From: Candidatus Thorarchaeota archaeon | Lineage (GTDB): Archaea; Asgardarchaeota; Thorarchaeia; Thorarchaeales; Thorarchaeaceae | Assembly (NCBI GenBank): GCA_011364905.1 | Contig: RDNZ01000007.1 | Coordinates: 1-64,000 of the forward strand | Length of the DNA stretch: 64,000 bases | Direction: 5' to 3' | Shown here: positions 18,091 through 26,831 of the stretch, in pieces | Layout of the letters: the number at the start of each line of letters is the position of its first letter | Numbering within the stretch: the first letter of the stretch is position 1 | Notes under the pieces: model-generated | Databases searched by the model: none | What the model saw: only the letters and a program-made list of their open reading frames with translations | Told to the model about the DNA's origin: nothing | Translations under genes and position numbers: made by a program

Positions 18091-18786
18091 TCATACTACA
18101 ATATTGACGACATAGTGTTTCCTATACCAATTGGGCGTTGCCTTGACTATGATGCCATCGTAATCATCATTATAGAATTTGATGGGATTCTTGCTTGAGA
18201 GTTGATCCTCCTTTCTGAGTCTGAATTTTGCATGAGCGATTAAACGTTGAGTCCATTTTTTCAACGCATTATTCTCAGCTCGAAGAAGACTTTTGTGTTC
18301 AATCCAATAATCATCAATCATCCGCGCAGTCTTGAGGTTAATATAGTGACCAACAGTCCACTGGATGACAAAAAAGACAACCGCAACGGCAACAAGCGGA
18401 AGAGAAATCGGTGCTAACCATACTAAAGAAAAGACGTATGTGGCAACTATGGTTGGGACCGCTGCAACCATCAAGAAGGTCGCTATATATCTCAATAACT
18501 GTCTCCTTTCATAAAGCTTGATAATTCCTGGAACCTTCGGTCCAACGGCAGCAAATTTGTGCAGTACCGTCCGGATAACTTTCCATTGATCCACAAATGT
18601 GCGAGGTAGCCTACCTTCTCCAATTGCTTTTTCGATGAATGTAAGATCAAAGCACCTATGAATCCTGTATCCATCAAAGACCGTTATCATATCCTTGGTC
18701 CATTCAAGATCCAGACCTGTTGGAGAGAATTCAAATGAATTAAGATCTTGATCTTGTGAGGGTTCTACTCGTTTTCGTTTGCTCAT
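18091..18786 (-). CDS. Hypothetical protein with two central membrane helices
   Basis: About 231 residues: a soluble N-terminal part (about 1-105), two adjacent hydrophobic segments (about 108-155) forming a hairpin, and a charged C-terminal part that would again face the cytoplasm. I do not recognise the family. ATG 18786 follows GGAATGA at a sensible spacing; ATG 18795 adds three residues. It is convergent with DUF917 copy 2, with 39 bases between stops. Confidence 0.6.
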   Translation of the reverse strand: MSKRKRVEPSQDQDLNSFEFSPTGLDLEWTKDMITVFDGYRIHRCFDLTFIEKAIGEGRLPRTFVDQWKVIRTVLHKFAAVGPKVPGIIKLYERRQLLRYIATFLMVAAVPTIVATYVFSLVWLAPISLPLVAVAVVFFVIQWTVGHYINLKTARMIDDYWIEHKSLLRAENNALKKWTQRLIAHAKFRLRKEDQLSSKNPIKFYNDDYDGIIVKATPNWYRKHYVVNIVV

Positions 18787-18945
18787 TATTGTCATTCCGT
18801 TATGGAATTTTAAATTCGGGCAGGTTTATTCAAGTCATAAGCCTTGCGTTTTAAGAATGCACACGAGTATTAAAGTCCAAGCGTCAAAAGATGGGAAAGA
18901 GTAAATAGGGGAGTACAATCCGAAAGGATGAATTGAACCTGTGGA

Positions 18946-19890
18946 TTGAGCCAGATGGAAGAATATGACAGAGCAGACATAGACTGGGAAATTAGCAGTG
19001 TGAATCCCTATTCAAAGGAGCGAGCGGAGCTTCGGATGAATGCAGACCAAATCGACTTCATTCTTCCAAGACGGAAAAGAGGACGTTCCTATAATGTTGT
19101 CTTCAATGTCAAATGGGATGAAATTATTTCATTCGATTGCAGCCAAATCATTTACTGCAAAGATGAACTGACATGGCCTGCAGAAGAACCTCTTCCTAAG
19201 AAGTATGTCGAAATTGGGCCTGCAGGAATTTTCTTTTTATTTCTGAGAGCTGGTGGAGAGGCATTCTTTCAAATCTGGGCAATAGTCCCTCAAAGCGACA
19301 TCGAGAAAATTACAGAATTCGCTCAGGAGCAACTGAGTCGTCAGAATGTTCCGGGCCTAGCTCATCATGGTACAACAGGAGTTGTCAACTATATATTGGA
19401 CCGATGTGAGATAATAGAGAAGATTCCCCTCCACTGGCACGACTGGATTCGAAGTGGACCATCTACAAAGCCGCGAGAAAAGTTTATGGAGATTGACCCA
19501 GAACTTGTAATCTGTAAGGAAGGAATGGCTTTCAATTTTGCAGGGGCGAGTTCAAAGCTCAAACAGATGTCAACATTCTGGCCCTGGAGAGTGATTCGAG
19601 AAATTGCCCCTTTGAAGGATGAGGTTCCTCAGATTGCCTACATCTGGCATGAAGATAACTACACATTCACTCAGCAAGTCTGGGATGACAGCGAGAGAAA
19701 TGAAATACTCATGAAGGTTAAAACTGCCCACGAAGAATATCAAAAGGATGACTCGATTAAAGAACTTCGTTTGATTCGACCTTGGTCCTTCCCTTCTGTG
19801 TTTCATGACACATGGGATAATCTCAAGCCATTTGTATCAAAAGCGAGCAGAGATGGATTTCCACCAATTGAGGAGATCATAGAAGACTGA
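18946..19890 (+). CDS. Hypothetical soluble protein
   Basis: A 314-residue soluble protein rich in Trp and acidic residues, with no membrane segment or signal. Both halves show a similar pattern of short strands ending in a helix (about 30-130 and 165-285), as in tandem PH-like domains, but I cannot confirm this. Starts at TTG 18946 and ATG 18955 are both possible. The gene stands alone and ends before a hairpin shared with the convergent APC permease gene. Confidence 0.6.
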   Translation: MSQMEEYDRADIDWEISSVNPYSKERAELRMNADQIDFILPRRKRGRSYNVVFNVKWDEIISFDCSQIIYCKDELTWPAEEPLPKKYVEIGPAGIFFLFLRAGGEAFFQIWAIVPQSDIEKITEFAQEQLSRQNVPGLAHHGTTGVVNYILDRCEIIEKIPLHWHDWIRSGPSTKPREKFMEIDPELVICKEGMAFNFAGASSKLKQMSTFWPWRVIREIAPLKDEVPQIAYIWHEDNYTFTQQVWDDSERNEILMKVKTAHEEYQKDDSIKELRLIRPWSFPSVFHDTWDNLKPFVSKASRDGFPPIEEIIED

Positions 19891-19923
19891 TTACTTATTT
19901 GAAAGAATTATAAAAAATAGAAG

Positions 19924-19942
19924 GAGAGAGCAAAGCTCTCTC
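19924..19942. terminator. Hairpin between convergent genes (APC permease and hypothetical)
   Basis: GAGAGAGC (19924-19931) pairs perfectly with GCTCTCTC (19935-19942) over a 3-base loop. It lies in the 63-base gap between two convergent stops and could terminate either transcript. Confidence 0.5.
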
Positions 19943-19953
19943 TCTAAGCTATT

Positions 19954-21513
19954 CTACTCTGGTGGAAGCTGTCCGAAGATGGCAGCCATGTCAACACCTT
20001 TGGCCTTGTTCTTTGCACCATAGTACATGTACATCATCTGACCCCAGAAGTATACTGCGACAGTGAATAGTGTCTCGAATGCAACTCCTGATGTTGGGAC
20101 AAATGAGACCAAGGCGTAGAAGAACACAGCGCCGCTTATCAGACCAGCGATGGAGACCAATGGTATACCTAGAAACTTCCAGCCACCAGATCTCTCCCAT
20201 AGGGTTGGTCTGTAGTATGGCAAAGCCACTTCAGCTAGCGTGAACTGCCAGCGGATGAACACATATGTGAATGCCACTCCAATCGCTATAGACACATCAT
20301 ACCAGAGTGCCATTACAATAATGACAATCTGCACGAGGAGCCAGAAGTATAGCGAATTATGCGGGACATGATACTTGGGATGAATCTGAGCCATAGCCTC
20401 AGGACACATCCTGTCCATAGCCATTGCATGGAACGGTCGAGTCACCCAAAGCGCATTGCTTGGTCCATCCAGTGTATTGGCTAATATTGGCTGCGTCACT
20501 AGAACTGCGCCGAGCATGGCGCCACTAGGTCCTAGGGCAATAGCAGCGAAGTTGCCAAATCCCGGAAAGATGCCAGCAGTAGAACCGGGGTTCTGTGCAT
20601 TGTTCCAGTACAGCAGATCACCCATGCCCACCGTTACAGCAAATGCCGATAGCATGAAGAGGGCACCAATGCCGATAACACCACCAATGCAGCTCAAGGG
20701 GATGTTTCGGCTTGGTTGCGATACTTCACCTGCAACTGGCATGATCAGATATGGCCACATAATACCTACCGCAGTGGTAAGTGCTGCCGCGACAGCAGAC
20801 CAGCTTAGTGTCGTATAGTCACCAATGTTTGCGATATACGAATTTGAGACCAAGTCTGCATATGTATGTCCGGTACCGGCAAATAATGTGTCCCATCTGG
20901 CTTGACTAATCGGCATTGTGAGCAGGACAATGTCAGAAATGAGTAGTAATGCTATGACTATAAGTCCTAGGACTACTACGAACCACCCAAGGATCTTGAC
21001 ACTCAAATAGCTAAATATGAAGCCAATGAAAGTCAAGACCAATGCCAAGGCGACAAGTACAATGGGATTTGTCAGTAATGCGGTACCCATACCCTCGATT
21101 CCTGCGTTTCCGGTAATAGCACCAATCGCAACAAGACCACCACCAGTGACCTTTGCTGAGAAGAAACTAGCGGAACCACGGAATACAGGATTTGTTATAA
21201 CGCTACGCCATCCTTCCATCACACCGAAGATCGGGCTCAGTCCACGACCTACGAAGTGGTATGATGCCCCAGACCGAGGCATCGCAAGCATCAGGACCAT
21301 CGTACCGATACCTTCGAAGAGGATGGCAAATGTACCCACTGCGAAGACAGGAACGAGCTGAGCACCTGCAAACCAAGTGCTTACCTGCGGTGCCACAAAG
21401 TGAAAGTATGGGCCAACAGTAAGAGCTATTGGTAGTAATAGCGCAAACCACGGACCTACTTCTTTCACCAAACCGGAGCTCTCACGGACGAAAAGTAACT
21501 GGTCGTCACTCAT
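19954..21513 (-). CDS. APC superfamily amino-acid permease
   Basis: A 519-residue membrane protein with about 12 helices. The first helix carries the APC unwound region (FALLLPIALTVGP) and the GAS segment RSGASYHF. It likely imports an amino acid or related compound by coupling to a cation gradient. Start ATG 21513 has GGAG about 10 bases upstream. A TATA-like box (about 21590-21599, minus strand) gives a leader of roughly 50 bases. No enzyme gene is directly linked. Confidence 0.85.
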   Translation of the reverse strand: MSDDQLLFVRESSGLVKEVGPWFALLLPIALTVGPYFHFVAPQVSTWFAGAQLVPVFAVGTFAILFEGIGTMVLMLAMPRSGASYHFVGRGLSPIFGVMEGWRSVITNPVFRGSASFFSAKVTGGGLVAIGAITGNAGIEGMGTALLTNPIVLVALALVLTFIGFIFSYLSVKILGWFVVVLGLIVIALLLISDIVLLTMPISQARWDTLFAGTGHTYADLVSNSYIANIGDYTTLSWSAVAAALTTAVGIMWPYLIMPVAGEVSQPSRNIPLSCIGGVIGIGALFMLSAFAVTVGMGDLLYWNNAQNPGSTAGIFPGFGNFAAIALGPSGAMLGAVLVTQPILANTLDGPSNALWVTRPFHAMAMDRMCPEAMAQIHPKYHVPHNSLYFWLLVQIVIIVMALWYDVSIAIGVAFTYVFIRWQFTLAEVALPYYRPTLWERSGGWKFLGIPLVSIAGLISGAVFFYALVSFVPTSGVAFETLFTVAVYFWGQMMYMYYGAKNKAKGVDMAAIFGQLPPE

Positions 21514-21602
21514 TCTTGAGTTTCTCCTTTTTCTCTCTCACGACAGAATACCTATCAAATCGTGATAGCTAACAACAAATGAAACCTGATATTTAAACTA
21601 AA

Positions 21603-21624
21603 GGGTGCCTTTTTTTGGCACTTT
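21603..21624. terminator. Hairpin downstream of the Mrr-like gene
   Basis: GTGCC (21605-21609) and GGCAC (21617-21621) pair over a T-rich loop on the plus strand, A-rich on the minus strand; flanking bases add weak pairs. It lies 60-85 bases after the Mrr-like stop and before the TATA-like box of the APC permease gene, as expected for a terminator. Confidence 0.35.
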
Positions 21625-21687
21625 AACTTCGACTTTAAGAATATTAGTTCCTATTCAATACGGCTATTGCCGGATTCATTCAATATA

Positions 21688-22470
21688 CTACGATGAACGC
21701 CGAAGTCTTTTGAAAAACTCATGGTCCAAAAGGAGTACCTTGACATCCTTTGCACGAACGCCTGTTTGACTCTCCATCAGAACGTTGAGGATGATCTCAA
21801 TGTCCATTATATGAACAGGTGGTACTGATACCTTGATGTCGCGGGATGTATAACCCAGAGCCTCTTGTTTTCCTTCGTTCGTGACGATACCATTCGTGAT
21901 CAACACGCCTTGATTAGCTCCATGAGTCGGCAAAGAGCCACGGATTTCACGAATGAGATCACTACCGATTTTTCCATCGTAGTCACACTTCTTGGCGTAG
22001 ACAACAACCGGCGAATGCCCACCATCATCCCGCCATGAGGTTATTATAACTACTGTGCTATTGTACTGGTCAACCTCAACAGCTTCCTCGATTCGAGCAC
22101 GGACATTAAGCAGTACAATTCTAGCTAAGTCAGTAAACCCATCAATGTCAAGTTTCGCAATCTCATGACGCAACTCACGACGGGTCGCGCGATTGAAATC
22201 AGCCGCTCGGGCACTCACCTCAGAGATAAGCTCTTCATCCACGGCTCCTTCACACAGGTCATTGTACTGATAGAGACCAGGTCCTACACGTTGAAAATAG
22301 GCGGGCCTGTTGTCTTCCAGGGCTTGTTTTCCTTCAATTGAAAGAGACGCTGAGACGGATGCTGGATCTCTTTCAAGGGCTTCTGCAATGTCCCTGTAAT
22401 GGACAGGTTCTGCACGTGCGTGCTGTGCGAGCCATTCACGAAGAGTGAGTTTCGATGCTTTGTCTGCCAT
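21688..22470 (-). CDS. Winged-helix protein with Mrr-like endonuclease domain
   Basis: A 260-residue protein. Residues 1-75 resemble a HARE-type winged helix (LREWLAQHARAEPVHYRDIAEAL). Residues 130-220 resemble the Mrr/PD-(D/E)XK fold: VVVYAKKCDYDGKIG holds a possible QxK-like catalytic strand, and GVLITNG is the strand after the catalytic helix. Mrr-type enzymes cut modified DNA, but an isolated copy could equally serve in repair. No methyltransferase is nearby. A TATA-like box about 22 bases upstream of ATG 22470 suggests a leaderless transcript. Confidence 0.6.
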   Translation of the reverse strand: MADKASKLTLREWLAQHARAEPVHYRDIAEALERDPASVSASLSIEGKQALEDNRPAYFQRVGPGLYQYNDLCEGAVDEELISEVSARAADFNRATRRELRHEIAKLDIDGFTDLARIVLLNVRARIEEAVEVDQYNSTVVIITSWRDDGGHSPVVVYAKKCDYDGKIGSDLIREIRGSLPTHGANQGVLITNGIVTNEGKQEALGYTSRDIKVSVPPVHIMDIEIILNVLMESQTGVRAKDVKVLLLDHEFFKRLRRSS

Positions 22471-22514
22471 TCGATCGCGACCATTGATTTCATATGTTAG
22501 AGGGACTCCGCTTA

Positions 22515-22586
22515 CTCGTTTTGAGGCAACTCATGCGAATGCGAGCGAAATACATCAGGGGCGGAAGACGAAACCCCTTATGATGT
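22515..22586. other. Structured intergenic element, possible RNA
   Basis: The 220-base gap between the divergent Mrr-like and MoaD-like genes has two stem-loops. The first is TGAG/CTCA (22522-22533) capped by a GCAA tetraloop (GNRA type), with an outer CTCG/CGAG pair (22515-22518 and 22542-22545). The second pairs ACATCAGGGG (22552-22561) with CCCC-TTA-TGATGT (22574-22586). They lie upstream of the MoaD-like promoter, so they are not its leader. They may be a small RNA or part of a long Mrr leader. Confidence 0.25.
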
Positions 22587-22705
22587 TTACCCTAGCCTGC
22601 ATTTAGGAAGGGGCTTTCTTAATTTTGTATTCAGATGGGTAAATTTAAACTTTAACTCTGTATTAAGATAAACCAATGGTGTGAAGACAGTTGACGGAGG
22701 TCTTT

Positions 22706-22981
22706 GTGAAGCTCATGAACAAGGGACTCAAACATGAGGAGCATGACAAATTCCCGTTTGAAACAAGTGAGAACGCCACTATTGGAGATTTAATCGATGG
22801 GCTACATGAGGAGTATGGGGAGAGATTTGAAATCTACCTAGATGATAGAGGCAAAAGAACCTTGAGAAGAGATACAGTAGTCATCGTTAACGGAATGAAC
22901 ATGGTTGCAAGAAAAGGTGTAAAGACAAAACTGTCAAAGGGCGACCTTATTGTTTTCATGATTGCGGCTGTTGGTGGATAG
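22706..22981 (+). CDS. MoaD/ThiS-like beta-grasp protein with C-terminal Gly-Gly
   Basis: A small ubiquitin-fold protein (91 residues from GTG 22706). It ends in AAVGG, the di-glycine tail that E1-like enzymes adenylate. The preceding strand (DLIVFMIA) and the VIVNGMNM turn fit MoaD/ThiS and archaeal SAMP proteins. GTG 22706 follows GGAGG by 5 bases; TTG 22691 would give a longer first strand with a poor site. It could serve sulfur transfer for molybdopterin/tungstopterin (there is an AOR in the window) or protein tagging. No E1 or JAMM gene is nearby. Confidence 0.75.
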   Translation: MKLMNKGLKHEEHDKFPFETSENATIGDLIDGLHEEYGERFEIYLDDRGKRTLRRDTVVIVNGMNMVARKGVKTKLSKGDLIVFMIAAVGG

Positions 22982-22994
22982 TACTGAATAAGAG

Positions 22995-23013
22995 GAGGGC
23001 GAAAAGTACCCTC
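22995..23013. terminator. Hairpin between MoaD-like and GlcF-like genes
   Basis: GAGGG (22995-22999) pairs with CCCTC (23009-23013) over a 9-base loop, in the 34-base gap between convergent stops. Weak but well placed. Confidence 0.3.
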
Positions 23014-23015
23014 AC

Positions 23016-24212
23016 TCAATCTTCAGGGAAATAATCCGGTTCAAGGATCTCAGGACTGATAATACCTGCAGAAACAGCTAACAGCTCAGCTAGATCAAGG
23101 ACTCGGACTTCCAAGTCTGCTTCATACATTCCATGTGTGAGGTTCATTTCACATGCAGGGCAAATAGTAGCCATCAGTTCTGCATCAGTCTTAACAAAGT
23201 CGCGAATGCGTTCGTCTGATACCTTCTGAGAGTGGTCAGGGAACATTATCTTGCACCCGCCGCCACCACCACAACAAAATGCATGTTCACGATTTCTGGA
23301 CATCTCGATGAATTCTACTCCTGGAATCGATTCGATGACCTTACGGGGTGGCTCGTAGATGTCCCTGTACCGCCCAATCTCACAGGGGTCGTGGTATGTA
23401 ATTTTCTTTTTCACCGACTGCTTGAGTTTGAGTTTCTCTTCTTTAACAATCTCTTCTAGAACCTCACTTGTATGCCGGACCTTGATTGGGAGTTTTTCAA
23501 TTCCAAGGAGCTTAGGATATTCCTCATCAAAGGCCCTGAAGCAACTGGGACAAGGCGTGATAATCTCCTTGACACCGCGATCCTGCAGTTTTTTGAGGTA
23601 TGCTTCAGCGTATTTCTTGGAGTGCTCCATCTTTCCAGTAATCCAATAGGGAGTGCCACAACAGGTCTGGTCTTCACCAAGAAAGTCGAGTTCATACCCA
23701 GCTGCTTGAAGAAGCTGAACAAGAATGTTGGTTTTCTCCTTGAAACGATGACTGGCAAGACATCCGGGAAAGAATAGAGTCCCTGAACCTTTTTTGAACT
23801 CAAGACCTTCTGACCATTTGTTGTGAACTTTTGTGGGGTCAGCGAAGATGTTTCCCGAGGAAGTCACTGTGTCAGCCATATGTGCTCCAGCTTCTGGGAT
23901 TTTAATCCCTTGATCGATGAAGTCTTGACGCATCGCTTTAGTGACTTCAATCACATCAATTTGAGCGGCCTTTTTGCACTCTTCTCGACATCGTCCACAC
24001 ATAAAGCATCCAAATACTCGCTCTGCGAGGTCCTCAGAGTATTCAAGTTTGCCTTCTAGAATTGCTCGTGCTATAGCCATTCGGCCTCTCGCTGTCGAGG
24101 ATTCCCAGTATTGGGTGAAAACCTCTGGGCAACGGTCGTTGTAGTCGAAACCGCGACAAAACTCACACCTCCCACAGGCATAGATCATGTCTTTGTATTC
24201 TTCTATCCTCAT
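23016..24212 (-). CDS. Fe-S subunit of a hydroxyacid oxidase (GlcF/CCG-domain), pair 1
   Basis: A 398-residue protein with two N-terminal 4Fe-4S motifs (CGRCEFCRG...C and CFMCGRCREEC) and two CCG domains (TCCGTPYW near 182 and FCCGGGGGC near 313). This is the layout of GlcF, GlpC and HdrD-like electron carriers. Its ATG overlaps the stop of the upstream FAD subunit gene by 4 bases, so the two are translationally coupled. It probably passes electrons from 2-hydroxyacid oxidation to a membrane or soluble acceptor. Confidence 0.85.
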   Translation of the reverse strand: MRIEEYKDMIYACGRCEFCRGFDYNDRCPEVFTQYWESSTARGRMAIARAILEGKLEYSEDLAERVFGCFMCGRCREECKKAAQIDVIEVTKAMRQDFIDQGIKIPEAGAHMADTVTSSGNIFADPTKVHNKWSEGLEFKKGSGTLFFPGCLASHRFKEKTNILVQLLQAAGYELDFLGEDQTCCGTPYWITGKMEHSKKYAEAYLKKLQDRGVKEIITPCPSCFRAFDEEYPKLLGIEKLPIKVRHTSEVLEEIVKEEKLKLKQSVKKKITYHDPCEIGRYRDIYEPPRKVIESIPGVEFIEMSRNREHAFCCGGGGGCKIMFPDHSQKVSDERIRDFVKTDAELMATICPACEMNLTHGMYEADLEVRVLDLAELLAVSAGIISPEILEPDYFPED

Positions 24213-25591
24213 CGCAGTTCCTCCTCTGGTATGTAGATTCCTCGTTGCAAGATGTTTTTGGGGTCCAGAGTCTTTTTGAGTGTCTTTAGCAATCGATAAT
24301 ACCCAGTATCACGTTCCGCTACGAATCTCCGAAGGCCATCCCGCCCTCCAATCCCGTAAGGAACAACTGGTCCTCGCAATGTGATTTCATCAATCTCATC
24401 AGCCATTTTTACTAGTTCTTTCCATTCTTCAGGTTCATTGTAATTGGTGACCATAAAGGCAAGCCAGTCCCTCGGGAGGATTTGCCCGCCAAACCCAGCT
24501 TTCGTGTATCCACGCTTCTCTATGACCTCTTCTCTCCAGATTCTATACAAGAAAGTGATGTCATCAATCCTCAGAGATCCTGAACCAAAGAAGTGCCAAA
24601 CACCTGTATTGAACAGGTCTTGAAGTCCAGTAAGAATGCGACCAAAATAGTCATCAGCTGGGGCACGGTCTCCAATCTCGCCGCCTAGTTCTTGGATTTT
24701 CGCAATTACCTTCTTCTTCCTGTGGTCAACAATCTCCCGCTCATAACCAAAAATGTCTATCATCATGAAGAAGACGTCCGGTGCGGAGGGATCTACCCAC
24801 AGATAGACCCCTTGCAAAAACTCGTCGCCCACATGTCTATTGATGAAGTGTCCAAACTCGATGACGTCGTTGAGTGTCTTCATTGTAGCTGTAAATCGCT
24901 CAGAAATATCAGTCACAGGACGTATTCGTAATGAGAGTTCAGTACAGACACCAAGAATACCCTCTGCGCCAATGAACATCCCAGCCAAGTCGGGACCCAG
25001 GCATTGGCGCTTGAATTTGCCTGCACTCGGCCATGCAGCAGAACCAGTCTCCACAACATCTCCGTTTGGTAGAACCATTTCTAGGGAGATGATGTCCTGG
25101 TTCCCATGAAATCCGAACTTAGCAGTTGAGTGTGGTCCACCACCAGCTTTCATGACAGATCCTCCAACTGTCATTGCAGGACCCCCAGCCTCACTACAGA
25201 GATACGTCAGACCTTGTTTTCGTAGCTCTTGATCCAATTTCGCCCAGGTGCAGCCAGGTTGCACAGAAGCAACAAGATCTCTATCATTGATGTTTACAAT
25301 CTTGTTCATCCGTCCTAAATCAAGCATGATTCCAGATTCCTGAGGAAGGTAAGCATCCCAATGAGAAGTTCCGCCTCCGCGAATGTAGACTGGAACATTC
25401 TTCTCATTCGCTATCTTGAGAATCGCTTGAATTTCCTCACGGGTTTCAGGCATTGCAACATGAGTTGGCATCTTTTGTTCTGATGGACTTAAGTCACGAC
25501 TATACGGCAGCAAGTCGAAATTTCGATCGGTGACCCGACTTGGACCTACAACATCTTCTAATAGAGAGGTGATTTTTTTGATATCAACCAT
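24209..25591 (-). CDS. FAD-linked 2-hydroxyacid oxidase (GlcD/D-lactate dehydrogenase type), pair 1
   Basis: About 460 residues. An FAD-binding-4 domain (VYIRGGGTSHW for the pyrophosphate loop, GAEGILGVC later) is followed by the FAD-oxidase C-terminal domain ending in LDPKNILQRGIY. Typical substrates are D-lactate, glycolate or 2-hydroxyglutarate. The start ATG 25591 follows GGAG; TTG 25606 is possible. With the CCG protein it forms a two-gene unit like glcDF. A second, diverged pair is at 34172-36748. Confidence 0.85.
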   Translation of the reverse strand: MVDIKKITSLLEDVVGPSRVTDRNFDLLPYSRDLSPSEQKMPTHVAMPETREEIQAILKIANEKNVPVYIRGGGTSHWDAYLPQESGIMLDLGRMNKIVNINDRDLVASVQPGCTWAKLDQELRKQGLTYLCSEAGGPAMTVGGSVMKAGGGPHSTAKFGFHGNQDIISLEMVLPNGDVVETGSAAWPSAGKFKRQCLGPDLAGMFIGAEGILGVCTELSLRIRPVTDISERFTATMKTLNDVIEFGHFINRHVGDEFLQGVYLWVDPSAPDVFFMMIDIFGYEREIVDHRKKKVIAKIQELGGEIGDRAPADDYFGRILTGLQDLFNTGVWHFFGSGSLRIDDITFLYRIWREEVIEKRGYTKAGFGGQILPRDWLAFMVTNYNEPEEWKELVKMADEIDEITLRGPVVPYGIGGRDGLRRFVAERDTGYYRLLKTLKKTLDPKNILQRGIYIPEEELR

Positions 25592-25702
25592 TGTGGCACT
25601 CTCCAATAGTAATAGTCTTGGGGCTCACCGATTAATTAAAGACTGCGGTTCGAATGCAATTTAAGAAGAGATTATAAAATTCAGATGCTGAGGAAAGGAA
25701 GC

Positions 25703-26830
25703 ATGAACCCGCGAGAGAGATTCCTTGCAGCTGTCAATCATGAAGAGCCGGACAGAGTGCCGTTGGACTATTGGACAACTCCTCAAGCATACGAGGGTTT
25801 GCGTGACCACATAGGAATTGTATCTCCAGAAACTCAAGAATGGGGAATCATGTCTTCTTGGAAAACATCAGAGGAATTACTCAGACGTCTAAATGTGGAC
25901 TTCAGACGCGTCTACATGAATCCAGCAGCTGATTTTGAACCCAAAATTCTCCCAGATGGTTCCACTGAAACTGAGTTTATGTGTGGAATGAAATTGATAG
26001 GTGGATACTACGAGGTCACATACTATCCCTGGGCTGAGTTCACCGAGGTTGAACAGGTTGAGGATTTCGAATGGATTGACCCAGATGATCCATCTAGAAT
26101 GGAAGGAGTTCGGGATTGGGCAAAACACCTCCATGAGGAAACAGATTATGCGGTTGTTGGTATGGTTGGCGGTCCTTGGGGAGCTTTCGAGGTTGTAGCT
26201 CATTACATGAGGGGCTTCGACAAGTTTCTCATTGACCTTCTGAGGCATCAAGACCTCGCTGTAGCAATGATGGAAAAGAGCGCTCGGCTCGCTATTGAAA
26301 TGAACAGAGTGTTCTTAGACGAGGTTGGGGAATTTCTGGACATTGTACAAGTCGGTGATGACCTTGGTCATCAAGATGGGCTGTTGATCAGTCCCAGAAT
26401 ATACAGAAGCATGGTGAAACCAAGACACAAGAGAATCTACAGTGATATCCACAAGAGAGCACCACATGTCAAGATACTTTATCATTCATGTGGAGCAATC
26501 GAGCCAATGATTGAAGATTTGATTGAAGTTGACGTAGATATTCTTAATCCAATTCAACCTCTTGCCAAGGGAATGGACTCATTTGAGCTCAAACGCAAAT
26601 ATGGTAATCGACTCACGTTTCATGGCGGAATTGACCTGCAGTTCGCAATGTCCGCGCAGGGATCATTGGACGATTTAAGGAAAGAGATTGACACTCGGAT
26701 CGATGCACTTGCACCTGGTGGAGGATACATCCTAGCTCCAGCACATAATATACAACCAGAGTCTACACCAGAGAAGATTCTCGAACTGTATGACTATGCA
26801 ACGAAGAGAGGCGTATATCCCATAAACTGA
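25703..26830 (+). CDS. Uroporphyrinogen-decarboxylase (URO-D) family protein
   Basis: A 375-residue TIM barrel of the URO-D superfamily, starting at MNPRERFLAAV with AGGAA just upstream of ATG 25703. The segment EEPDRVP near the start, YHSCGAI (a Cys seen in the MtaA/CmuA-type methyltransferase branch) and HGGIDLQ are visible. The family divides into heme enzymes and corrinoid or coenzyme methyltransferases. No heme genes are nearby and the SCG motif fits the methyltransferase-like branch, but no corrinoid protein is adjacent. Substrate unknown. Confidence 0.75.
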   Translation: MNPRERFLAAVNHEEPDRVPLDYWTTPQAYEGLRDHIGIVSPETQEWGIMSSWKTSEELLRRLNVDFRRVYMNPAADFEPKILPDGSTETEFMCGMKLIGGYYEVTYYPWAEFTEVEQVEDFEWIDPDDPSRMEGVRDWAKHLHEETDYAVVGMVGGPWGAFEVVAHYMRGFDKFLIDLLRHQDLAVAMMEKSARLAIEMNRVFLDEVGEFLDIVQVGDDLGHQDGLLISPRIYRSMVKPRHKRIYSDIHKRAPHVKILYHSCGAIEPMIEDLIEVDVDILNPIQPLAKGMDSFELKRKYGNRLTFHGGIDLQFAMSAQGSLDDLRKEIDTRIDALAPGGGYILAPAHNIQPESTPEKILELYDYATKRGVYPIN

Positions 26831-26831
26831 A

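Noticed and set aside
21688-22470. Mrr-like gene as part of a restriction-modification or defence island
   Set aside because: No methyltransferase, specificity subunit or other defence gene lies nearby.
25640-25675. T-loop-like GGTTCGAAT suggesting a tRNA
   Set aside because: No acceptor, D or anticodon stems can be formed around it. It lies in the short divergent gap before the URO-D gene.
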